From contig NW_025064886.1 in assembly GCF_019112545.1 (NCBI RefSeq), forward strand, positions 1,750,289 through 1,793,957: a stretch of 43,669 bases of DNA. Reading direction: 5' to 3'. Below are positions 20,914 to 30,900 of the stretch, piece by piece. The stretch's first letter is position 1. Each line of letters begins with the position of its first letter. Origin of the DNA: Guyanagaster necrorhizus. Lineage: Eukaryota > Basidiomycota > Agaricomycetes > Agaricales > Physalacriaceae. Position numbers and translations under genes: made by a program. Under the pieces are notes generated by a model, which worked only from the letters and a program-made list of their open reading frames with translations, did no database searches and had not been told where the DNA came from.

Positions 20914-21374
20914 TATTATGATTTTTTCATCTTTCTCTGTGATTAACCTCTATTTATGCTTAGTCAGAGTGCCTAAATATGCACTTAGAATCATGGGATA
21001 AGCTTAGTCATCACAACTAAGCCAAGTTGGTCATTATCTTTCAACACAACAGCATTGCCCAATGATGCATAATCAACCTTTTATGTATTGTAATGATGCT
21101 TAAGGACAATAGGCACAAAGGATACAATAATATACAATAGGCAGTGATATAATTAAGTACAAGCATATATAGTATTTAAGCAGACTTGCTCTCACTGGTA
21201 ATCCTCAGCTTTGAGCTAAAGTTTAACTTCACACTATTCTATACTCAAGCTGACTCAAAGGTCTTGTGACATATTGATCAGAATATGCATCAGATAAACT
21301 CAGTCAATCTTCTAAAGTGTGAGGAGACTTCTGTTTATCATGTGTTTCTATTCACATGATGCTTGGGTCTAACA
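20914..21374 (+). repeat. 5' LTR of element D (461 bp)
   Basis: Ends GGGTCTAACA. The start reads TATTATG instead of TGTTATG, probably a G-to-A change. The TATA box TATTTAAG at 21173 lies 34 nt before AGCTTTGAGCTAA (21207-21219), the predicted start and self-primer. Differences from 29924-30384 are transitions, including mirrored TG/CA sites. Confidence 0.93.
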
Positions 21375-21375
21375 A

Positions 21376-21388
21376 TTAGCTTAAAGCT
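21376..21388 (+). other. Self-priming primer-binding site of element D
   Basis: TTAGCTTAAAGCT lies one base after the LTR. It pairs with AGCTTTGAGCTAA at 21207-21219 except within the decayed CpG, whose two bases changed on both strands (ancestor likely TTAGCTCGAAGCT). Confidence 0.72.
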
Positions 21389-21431
21389 TATTCTTCCCTT
21401 TCCTCACACACAGTTGTGTGAAGGAAACTGA

Positions 21432-21542
21432 ATGTCATCAATCAACCTCAAATCCTCTAACTTCAATCACAAGTTTTTTGAACTCCTTGCTTCTATTATC
21501 AAAACACTGTTAGGCTTGCTGGTAATTATTCAGCTTTGCTGA
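21432..21542 (+). CDS. Hydrophobic N-terminal Gag segment, element D
   Basis: An ATG opens 36 codons to a TGA: polar start (MSSINLKSSNFNHK), then FFELLASIIK, then TLLGLLVIIQLC. After the stop the frame runs on as ERQSITTWAVQHYQEF, keeping the TGG lost in A, B and C, and AGG where A, C and F have TGA. About 100 bp around the main Gag start are deleted in D, so the register with Gag cannot be tested here. Confidence 0.58.
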   Translation: MSSINLKSSNFNHKFFELLASIIKTLLGLLVIIQLC

Positions 21543-22966
21543 GAAAGACAATCAATTACCACCTGGGCAGTCCAGCACTATCAGGAATTTCAACACATAT
21601 GACAAATCTTGAGGAATAGATCCAAGGAGTCCTGCAGAAGAAGAGAGACCTGCATACCCTCTATGATCCCCTCAAAGCAGAAATAGTGGCTCTCACCTCA
21701 CAGGATTCAGAAACCCATAGGCCCCAATGCCAGCCCCCAACTATAAGGATGAGGACATCTCTGATAACTTCTTTGATGATATGCTCTCTGACAATCTCTC
21801 TCCTCTATATGGAGAGCTTGGAGACATCACTAGAGACTCTCTTGATACCATTAGGATAGCTCCAAGATCTCCACCCATATCATCAGCAAATTCAAGGCAT
21901 GACTCCCTTTACATGACCTCATAGTCCAGCTCCCACCTACAGCCAGGAACAGAATATACCTTGGACATAGAGCCTGAACAAGGTCATACAAGCTGGGGGC
22001 CCACTATTGATGACATTTTCAACTGATACAGACAGGACTTTATTGAGGAGGAGCTCTGCACTGCTAGTGAGAGAATTCTTGATGATCTTGACATATCCAA
22101 GGCTGAGCTGGCAAGAAGACAAGCCTTACACAATAATGAGTTATATAATGCACAGTATCATTGATGACAGCAGGAGCTTGAGATGGCTGAGTGAGGCACC
22201 TCCAGCTCCAACATTCTAGACCTATACCTTGACAGAACCCACTCTCTATTCCAGGAGCCCAGCACTCATGCCACTGAAACAGATCCATGAATGGATGGAC
22301 TCCACAAGGTCCTTACTGCCAATGAAGCCAGAAGAGCAGGAGACAATGGAATCTCACCTCCCAGATGAGCAGATTTCTGACCTGCCAGTCTAGACCCCCC
22401 TTAAGCACCCTGCCCTGAGACTCCTGAATATTCCCCTTCCTGGCATACCCCAAGTGCTAACACTATCAACAAGGATGACAAGTCTATCCTTGCCTTCTAT
22501 AGGCTATAAGTTTCCTTCAATGCTCATATCTCTGACCATGCACTCCAGAGATATCTCAGAAGTTGAGCTGCTCAACTATTTTTCAATGAGGAATACTATG
22601 GAAACTTCTGTCTCTATAGTGAGAGACTGGAGGCAGCATGAGTAGCAGAGGGAAACCAGTACAACAAGATTAGAAGTAGTCCCCAAGCAGTATTTCTCAG
22701 TACCCCTGCTCCTGGTGAAGCCAGATTCAGCAATTACAGGACTGCCTGAGGAGACATGCTTTGACTGGCCCATCAGTTTCCTTCTTGAGGAAGGAGAGAG
22801 AGACAAGAATGAAGAGGATGAAGAGACAGAGAACAGTGAGTAACTATGCAAGTACATCAACTATGTTCATGAGAACACAGATGAGGAAGCCCTGGAAGAA
22901 GAAATACAGAGGAACTGGGCAGGGAGAGTATCAGGACTTATATGAAACAGGGGTAACATTCCTATA

Positions 22967-22994
22967 GTGCAATGCTAACTGGTTAGCATTGCAC
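22967..22994. repeat. 28-bp near-perfect palindrome
   Basis: GTGCAATGCTAAC, two spacer bases (TG), then GTTAGCATTGCAC: 13-bp arms with no mismatch. It lies in the D gag reading frame, four bases before the insertion point of Z. The aligned part of the gag of C is not palindromic. Confidence 0.85.
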
Positions 22995-22998
22995 CTGG

Positions 22999-24414
22999 TG
23001 ATGTGCTTGATAATAGCTAAGTGACTAAGAGAGGTGAATGAGGAATGGACTCTCAATCACCAACACCTAACCACTCAATACACAATCACCAAATACAGTT
23101 GAGGTCAGTTGTTTTGAGTGCGATAGAAGCACTCTTGCAGTCTTAAGTAAAATCAAAGAAACAGTAAATAAAGATAGTTATTCAACTCTATCTTGCTTTC
23201 AAAGATGCAATACTCATGAGAGTAGTTTATAGCAATGTTTAAGTATAATTAGGACTTAGAATCAATGCACAATTGTGCTCCAAATCAACTTTGAATATTC
23301 CAAAACCCAATGAACTCCAAAACCCAAATACTAAGTCTATCAAGCACTTAGGCTTGACTAGCTGCACTCTTGGCTGGCTAGCAGTCCTCAAAACTGAAGA
23401 ACTTGTATTCTGATGCTGAAACCCTTATAGTTTGGAATCCAAATTAATTTAAAACCCAAAATACAGTGATTATTCCAATCCAATCCTCTCTAAGTGACAA
23501 AGCAACTTAAATAAATCACTAAGTCGAGGCAGAACTCAAAATCCGTTGTCCCAGAGACTAGCTACAGTGGGCTGGAAGGCCTGAACATGGGGGTGGATCG
23601 CTTGCTTCCTATTTCCCCCCCCCCCATTCTCTTCTTTTATACACCAACAACAGGTACAGAATCTATAAATAAAGCATTCAAAATAATATTTCTCCTGTTT
23701 AAAGCGGAATCATGCCATTATTCCGGAATGGCAGCACTCCTGGACTCCCCTAGGCTTGCCCAGACCTGCCTGGTCACCGCACAGCTATATTTTAAGCCTA
23801 CAGTGCCTGTGGGTACCTAACTCCTTTCTGTCTACTCAGAGTTTTAATCCTCTGAGTTATTCTTAGTAGCTTGATCAATCATGCCTGGTCAGGCCTGGTC
23901 AACCAGTCCTATCCACTCTATTCCTCTCAATTCTAAGTCTCTTAGGTCACCTGATACCTAGGAAATTTGGACTTAGGCATTTGAGTCAAAACTCAGAGTG
24001 CTAGCCACAGATCATTGGGTCCCTCTTCTTACTACTTCTAGATGATGCTGTCTTTACTCAATACTCTACAACTGGCTATGGTATTACCTCTGGCCATCTT
24101 AGAATATACTTGTCTTAGTGGCATGTAGGATTGGCCCCAGTTGAAGTACTATTTTTAAGTCCAACTTGGACTTAGTATTTTTTAAGGTGTAGTGTAGAAC
24201 TTTTCTAAGTTCAAATCTGACTTAGGATTTTTAACCTTAGGCCATGTTATTTTATAAAGTCCATTTTGGACTTAGTATTGATGACTAGCATGACTATCAG
24301 CTTGGAGCCTCAGCCATAGTCCTCTACTAGCTAATGATCCTCAGTTACTAGCATATTCTAGTGTGTTATGCAGAATTTGCAAATTATAGGACTGGACATG
24401 TACTCTGCATATCA
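22999..24414 (+). mobile_element. Repeat Z: 1.4-kb TG...CA insert without genes
   Basis: Starts TGATGTGC and ends GCATATCA, an 8-bp inverted end with one transition. The copy at 1-44 shows the unmutated end GCACATCA. It is flanked by CTGG (22995-22998 and 24415-24418). Removing it restores the D gag frame (LHL then GNLY). It contains no ORF I can defend. It carries several CpGs, an 11-C run (23615-23625) and a G+C-richer patch (23700-23820), unlike D around it. A solo LTR of an element not otherwise seen here is the simplest reading; a non-autonomous element is an alternative. Confidence 0.75.
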
Positions 24415-26379
24415 CTGGGAAATCTATATATTAATGCAGAGACAGAGAAACAAAGAGAGATTTTACAGTATGCTGCCACAGAATATGCCATTAACACTTA
24501 CAACCAATGATATCTGGAGGACCAACTCTGGCAAATAGCACTATACCAATCAAGGTTTGATATATGATCAATGCCATGGTCACCATCTGTCACCCTGAAA
24601 TCAAGAAGCTGGCTGGCAGTGTCAATCTGTAGCTGGCAAAGCAGATATTTCTACTCCTTCCTGTTGACATAATCATCAGCAACTTGGCTTATCAAAAGCT
24701 AAGTTTAACCTGAAACATGACTCATTGCTTATCAGAACCCATGAATAAAGACAGGCAGTCAGCTATTAGCTGTGTAGCCACCAGCAGATGGGGCCACTAG
24801 GAGTGGCCATAGTAAGGAACTGGTCTAAGATGACCGAAAAGCAGTCTATCTTGGGTTTACAGTGTGGGATGGAGTGATAGTATGGAAGGAGGCTATGCCT
24901 CAGGAGAGTCCAGTAGCTGATGACAACTCACTACACTCCTTTCCAGGACTGCCCAAAGAGTGGCACCAACCACCCTTCAGTGAATAGCTCAACTCCATAG
25001 AACTATTATTAGAGAATGTGATCATGTTATAGTGCAAACCTGACTTGCTTTGAAAGCTCTGCCTCTTCAAAGGAGCATCTGATGATATCAACTGCTTTCT
25101 TGTTGATTGCAAACAATACTTTGAGGTATACATCAGATACCCTGGTATAGACATGAACTGAGTCATTTTCACCACTTCCTATCTTGAAGAGAAGGCCAAG
25201 ACCTGATGGATTCTATTATCACTGAACTTCTGCTCTACAACATGAGAATATTACCAATATCCCTTATAGCCAGTCTTTAAGTAGATGCTCTATGACAAGT
25301 TCATTGATCTAGCAGTACAGAAAGTATGTAAGCAGAAGATCAAGAACTACAAGATAGGAGATAAGGCAGCTACAGACTACTTTGACAAGCTGGAGCAGCT
25401 CATGAAGCTCACAGGAATTTGAGATAATATAGAAAACAACAGATGAATAGTTGAGGCCCTAAAGAGAGGAGTCCTCTTTTTATATATTATGATAATCTCT
25501 GCTATTGGCATTAAAGCCCTGATGCCAGTGGGATACAATGAATGGAAGGAGCAAATCATCAAAATGTATAGGGAGCAACAAAGGCAGAAAGCAGAATAGT
25601 CAACTCTACAAGACTATACCAATAAATTGATCCTGCTAACTCTGAACAACTCTAAACCATTAGAAACAACTGCCGGAAAATCATCAGGACTCTTGATGGC
25701 CCCATCTTATAGAACACAGAAGACAGGAATAGGGATGATATACACAGGGGCAGAGAAGCCCATGGATATTGACCAAATGAAGAAGGAAGACAAGTACTTC
25801 AATTGTGGCCAGAAAGACCATATGACATGCGACTACTTGAAAAAGAAATGAACCCAAAAAGATATACAGGTACAGATCACTGAACTCCAGAAGGAGAAAG
25901 AGGAACTCAGCATGGAGACTAAAGTGGAGGAAGTAAAAGATAGGGTCAGTCAGTGAGCAATTCCACTGAGCTGGCCAAAGGACTTCATGATATGCAAATC
26001 TTAGCCACTAGTCAGACTAACAGTACCTCTGTAGTTACTCTCATGCCTAAAATATCTATGCATTCAAATATACCCACTGTTACTATGCATACCAAAGAAT
26101 TGCCTAAGTAAACTTAAACACCCATGGGCTGAACAGGGGCAGAGAGCCTCACTGGCTGGCTCAAATCATTCAATACTGAGTGGATCTGGCAAGCCATCAA
26201 GGAAGCCAAGGATGAAGCCATGGCAAAGGCCATACTCATAAACTGGATACACTGAATCCAGACCAAGGAGATAGTGGAGGATGTGATAAAAGAGATAAGA
26301 AAAGCAGAGCAGTGCTGAGCCCTGGAATAGCTCAATGAACTCAAGGGATCTTGAAAATTCATTTGGCAGTTCAAAATCT

Positions 26380-26890
26380 CAGGGCAAGATCTACTGGCCA
26401 AAGCACAGGTTGAAATCCTTATGACCTATAGCACCTATGTAGTAACAGCCCTAATCAATAGTAGTTGCATCAGAAGCTCCATCAATTGTGCCTTTGTTGA
26501 CAAGCATCACCTTTCTACTCAGGCCACCACCACTCCCATACCAGTGTACAATGTGGACAGAACCAAAAACCAAGCTGATTCAATCACCAAATTTATCAAA
26601 CTTAAACTCACAATTGGTGACTATTCTGAAAGAATTGACTTGGCCATAACAGATCTTAGAGCCAAAAAAGTCTTCCTAGAGCATGATTGGCTGATCTGAT
26701 ATAATCTGCTGATCAATTGAAAGACAGGACAGATCACCTTTGCCAGATGCTGTTGCCACAAAATTCCATTTGAACTCCCAGATGAGGACTCTGATAATAA
26801 GTGGGATGAGGAAATGGAAGACAGTGAAACCATTCTTGCCATTAATCTGCAAAAAGCTATGCACATCTGAGCCATACACTATGCCAATAA
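26380..26890 (+). pseudogene. Aspartic protease, element D
   Basis: Open from 26421 to 26699: VVTALINSSCIRSSIN, VYNVDRTKNQA, TDLRAKKVFLEHDWL. The catalytic DSG reads NSS through two G-to-A changes, so it is inactive. The linker beyond (FELPDEDSDNKWDEEMEDSE) joins it to RT in the same polyprotein arrangement as C. Confidence 0.85.
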
Positions 26891-26939
26891 TCTAGCAGTG
26901 AGGGCTAGTATTAGAAAAGAAGAAAAAATATTCAAAGAA

Positions 26940-28250
26940 ATAGTGCCTGAATGAGCATGAGACTATTAGGACTTATTTGAAAAAGAGAATTTTGATGAGT
27001 TACCAGAGCTAAAATCTTGAGACCATGTAATCAAGCTAATCTCTAATGCCAATGCTAACTTGGACTGCAAAACATACCCTCTCAGCCTCTATAAACAACA
27101 GGGACTTGACAAGTTTCTAGATGAGAACCTCTCCAGTGGATGTATTTGATCATCAAAGTCTCTAATGGCATCACTCTTCTTTTTTGTCAAAAAAAAGGAT
27201 GGCAAGCTCTGACCAGTACAAGATTACTGAAAACTCAATGAAATGATGATCAAGAACCAATACCCACTTTCTCTGATCTTTGAGCTCATGAATAAGCTCC
27301 ATAGCATCTATTACTATACCAAGCTGGATGTCTGTTGGGGCTACAACAATGTCTGTATCAAGGAAGGTGATGAGTGGAAAGCTGCTTTTCACACCAATTG
27401 AGAACTATTTGAACTCATGGTCATGTTCTTTAGGCTGACCAATTCACCTGCTACTTTCTAGTGAATGATGAACAATATATTCAAGGATCTCATCACCACT
27501 GGAAAGGTTACCATTTACCTGGACAACATCCTCATCATGTCCAAAACCCATGAAGAGCATCAAAGGCTAGTCCAACAGATACTAGCCCTCATGAGAAAAC
27601 ATAAACTATTCCTCAAGATCAAAAAATGCAAGTTCAAGGTACTCAAAACTAAGTATCTTGGGGTAATCATTAGCAAAGGAAGCATTTGAATAGACCCTGT
27701 CAAAGTGACAGGGGTAACTGAATGGCCAGAGTCAGTAAAGAAGGAGTTGCAATCCTTCTTAGGTTTCACTAACTTTTACCAATGATTCATTCAGAACTAC
27801 AGCAAGATAGTCCATCCCATGATCCAGTTAACTGAAAATGCCCCCTGGACCTGGAGCTCATCCTAACAGTCAGCCTTTGATGAACTCAAATGATGTCTGG
27901 CTGAGGATGTGGTCCTCACCATTCCAACACAGAAGGAGAGATTCTGTGTAGAGGCTGATTCAAGTGAGGGAGTGATTGAGGCTGTCTTCTCTCAAGAACA
28001 AGACAACAAATAGTGACCAGTCACTTTCTTATCCAAAGTCCTGACTATCACAGAGTGGAACTATAAAATATACAACAAAGAACTCCTTGCCATAATGCTC
28101 ACTTTAGAGGTATGACACCACTATTTGATTGGAGCTGTTCAGATCTTTGAAATCTGGATGGACTACTAAAACCTATATTATTTTTGACAACTGCAAAAGT
28201 TAAACTGCTGATAAGCCCAATAGGTCACTGAGTTGAGCCAATACCAGTAC
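26940..28250 (+). pseudogene. Reverse transcriptase and RNase H, element D
   Basis: RT blocks: DLFEKENFDELPE, DHVIKLIS, SLMASLFFFVKKKDGKL (stop for Arg) PVQDY (TGA for Arg) KLNEMMIKN, YYTKLDVCWGYNNV, FFRLTNSPATF. TAG TGA follows, replacing Gln-Arg. From 27465 it is open: IYLDNILIMSKTHEEHQ, with YLDD changed to YLDN, then FLKIKKCKF and YLGVIISKGSI. RNase H follows: FCVEADSSEGVIEAVFSQEQ, NKELLAIMLTLEV, QIFEIWMDY, LHYKADMANKKANLLS. Many stops, most from CGA, CAG or TGG. Confidence 0.9.
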
Positions 28251-29880
28251 ATGCTACACTACAAGGCTGATATGGCAAACAAGAAAGCCAATCTTCTCAG
28301 TCAGCACAGTGATCATGACCAAGAGAGAGACAATAATAAAGGTGTCATCTTACTGAAGCCTGAGCACTTTCAAGCAATAATGATACCAACAGAGAAAGAG
28401 ATCCATGAATACATTAAGAGTGTGACTCAGAATAGTTATAAATAGAATCAATGAGTGGCCCCATCACTGAACTATGAATAAGAGATAATGAAGGAAGAGG
28501 GGTTGATCTGCTATAATAGGCAAATCTATATTCCCTGAGATCAGAGACTCTGAGGCAAGATCATTGCCACTTGTCATGATCACATGACTGCTGATCACCC
28601 AGATATTGTGAAAACCAAGGAACTCATCCTATAAGAGTATTGGTGGCCTAAAATAGGCTATAATATTACAACCTACATCAAAGCATATGAAATCTGCCAA
28701 CATGGCAAAATCTCAATACAGCCATGAGCTGTACCACTTCATCCAAATGAGATCCCATCATTCTCATGGACTCATATTTTTGTAGATATGATCATTGGAT
28801 TATCAGATTGTAACAGCTATGATGCTATCCTCATTATAGTTGATTGCTTTTCTAAGGCAATCATTCTGGTCATATGCTCCATCAAATTAACTTTGGAGGG
28901 ATGGGTGAAGATTTTATGTGACAAAGTATATGCTAAATATGGAATACCTCAAATTGTGATCTCAGATAGGGAACCACAATTTATATCCAAATTCTTGGAC
29001 AATTTATATCATCTTCTCAACATCAAGAGAAATGCCTCCACTGCCTATCACCCCAGATGGATGGGCAAACAGAGCATGCAAATCAAGAAGTGAAGAAATA
29101 TCTTTGCCTCTTCATCAATTATTACCAAGATGACTAGATCAAGTAGCTTGCACTTGCCACCTTCTAATACAATAACTGCATACACTCAGCTATAGAGAAA
29201 ACCTCTTTTTCTGTTAACTATGGCAGACACCCAAACATCACAGTAACTGAATGAAGGTGTACAATAATGCCTGCATCTGCCAATTTTGCTACAATGATAG
29301 CAAAGATTCATGATAAAACATGCTCAGCCCTTGAAAAGACTGCAGCAACTATGTCAAGGCAATACAACAAACACTGCCATCTCACACATGAGTATTCAGT
29401 CAATGATAAAGTCTGACTAGACATGACAAACCTCCATCTGCCACACTCAAAATGAAAACTTGCTAACAAATAGACTGATCTATTCTCTGTCATCACCAAG
29501 ATTGGACTCTCTGCATATAAACTCAAACTACTCACATCATAGAGGGTCTATAATATCTTCAATGAAACACTATTAACACTCTATATGGTGTCTGCCTTCT
29601 TGAATCCAGAGCAACCCCCTCTGCTGCTGCCTGACCTGATCAATGACAAGAAGCACTACAAAATCAATCAAGTACTGAATCATAAATTATAGAAAATTAG
29701 AGCATGTGTGTGTGGGGGGGGGAGAAGGGGGAGAGAATAACAACAACTGTGGACTACCTTGTCAGTTGGAAGCCTTGTCAGTTGGAAGGGATATGGCCCT
29801 GAATCCAATCAGTGGATCAATAAAAAGTATATAAATGCTGCAGAGGCCATTCATGACTATGAACAGAGCATCAACTAACC
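28250..29880 (+). pseudogene. Integrase and chromodomain, element D
   Basis: Zinc region CHDHMTADHPDIVKTKEL to EICQHGK, where the first Cys of the CxxC pair has become Tyr. The catalytic core is open at 28788-29093: VDMIIGLSDCNSYDA, LCDKVYAKYGIPQIVISDREP, QFISKFLDNLYHLLNIKRN. The Glu region is damaged (QSMQIKK for QTERVNQEI). The C-terminal region follows (AYTQL to NETLLTLYM). The chromodomain near 29745-29870 includes a short duplication of LVSWK (29760-29795) and ESNQWINKKYINAAEAI. Confidence 0.87.
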
Positions 29881-29908
29881 CCTAATTTAAGCCATCAGGA
29901 CAATAGTC

Positions 29909-29923
29909 TTAAGGAGAGGGTAA
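29909..29923 (+). other. Polypurine tract of element D
   Basis: TTAAGGAGAGGGTAA directly before the 3' LTR, the usual site for plus-strand priming. The same motif precedes the 3' LTR of E (43025-43039), and near-identical ones occur in B and C. Confidence 0.85.
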
Positions 29924-30384
29924 TGTTATGATTTTTCCATCTTTCTCTGCAATTAATCCCTATTTATGCTTAGTCAGGGCACCTAAATATGTGCTTAGGA
30001 CTATGGGACAAGCTTAGCCATCACAACTAAGCCAAGTCAGTTAATGTCTTTTGATGCAACAGCATTGTCTAACAATGCACAATCAATCTTTTATATATTG
30101 TAATGATGCCTAAGGATAATAGGCATAAAGGACATGACAATACACAATAGGCAGCAGTATAATTAAGTACAAGCATGTATAGTATTTAAACAGACTTGCT
30201 CTCACTGGTAATCCCCAGCTTCAAGCTAAAGTTTAACTTCACACTATTCTATACTTGAGCCAACTCAAAGGCCTTGTGACACATCAATCAGAATATGCAT
30301 CAGGTGAACTTAGTCAATCTTCTGAAGTGCAAGGAGACTTCTGTTTATCATGTGTTTCTATTCACATGATGCTTGGATCTAACA
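29924..30384 (+). repeat. 3' LTR of element D (461 bp)
   Basis: TGTTATGATTTTTCC to GGATCTAACA, same length as 20914-21374. It carries AGCTTCAAGCTAA near 30217, the CA version of the self-primer whose 5' LTR copy has the TG version (AGCTTTGAG). The CTTGT that follows is the right half of the target-site duplication. Confidence 0.93.
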
Positions 30385-30900
30385 CTTGTTGTATGTCTAT
30401 AGTGAGAATAGTCTCACTATCTTCCATTTCTTCATCCTAATGATCCTCAGAATCTTTGTCTAGCAATTCAAAGAGAATTTTATGATATCAGCATCATTCA
30501 AATATAATCCAACCAGTCTTCTAATTAACCAGTGGATTGTGATGTATGAGCCAGTTATGGCCAAGAAATACTTCTTTGGTTCCTAGGTCAGTGATAGCTA
30601 GATTGATTTGTTCTGTGTGATTCCCAATAGTTAGCTGAAGTTTAATAAACTTGATAATTGAACCAGCTTGATTCTTTATCCCATCTGCATTATATACTGG
30701 AATAGAGGCTGCCATTGCTCAGATTAGGAGCTTATGCTTATTGACAAAAGCTTGATTGATGGAGCTTCCAGTGCAGCCACTATCAATTAGAGTGGTTACT
30801 GCATGGGTGCTTCAGAAGATTAGGGTTTCAATTTGAATCTTTGTAGTTAGGTTCTATCCTGATGTCTTTTGTTGTTGAATGAACCTTCAAGATCCCTAAA
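30385..30900 (-). pseudogene. Aspartic protease, element B
   Basis: Minus strand: TLIDSGCTGSSINQAFVNKHKLL with an intact catalytic DSG, a stop for Arg or Gln, then PVYNADGIKNQAG and TDLGTKEVFLGHNWLIHHNPL. The Asp of HDWL has become Asn. It is separated from its RT by element D. Downstream sequence toward 30385 is the linker (acidic EEMEDSETI type) before the break. Confidence 0.85.

Larger units (their letters stand above)
21543..26110 (+). pseudogene. gag with zinc knuckle, element D (split by Z)
   Basis: N-terminal frame with NYKDEDISDNFFDD and ITRDSLDTIRIAP (from 21727), running with stops to SERILDDLDISKAEL and LYLDRTHSLF near 22250. The following conserved sequence (SPALMPLKQ, then METSVSIVRDW near 22600) is in the +1 frame. 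Z interrupts at 22999, between LALHL and GNLYINAETEKQ. The capsid (about 25090-25560) has DDINCFLVDCKQYFEVY and FIDLAVQKVCKQKIKNYK. The knuckle at 25795-25830 reads YFNCGQKDHMTC, its first Cys changed to Tyr. Linker with MHSNIP at about 26060. Confidence 0.8.
20914..30384 (+). mobile_element. Element D: Ty3/gypsy chromovirus inside B
   Basis: Two 461-bp LTRs (20914-21374 and 29924-30384) in plus orientation. The internal region holds PBS, membrane segment, gag (interrupted by Z), zinc knuckle, protease, RT, RNase H, integrase, chromodomain and polypurine tract. It splits B between the RT end (left) and the protease (right). The right flank is CTTGT. The left junction reads CTT followed by ATTATG, which fits CTTGT plus TGTTATG after loss of 3 bp and a G-to-A change. 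CpG is almost absent. Confidence 0.92.
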
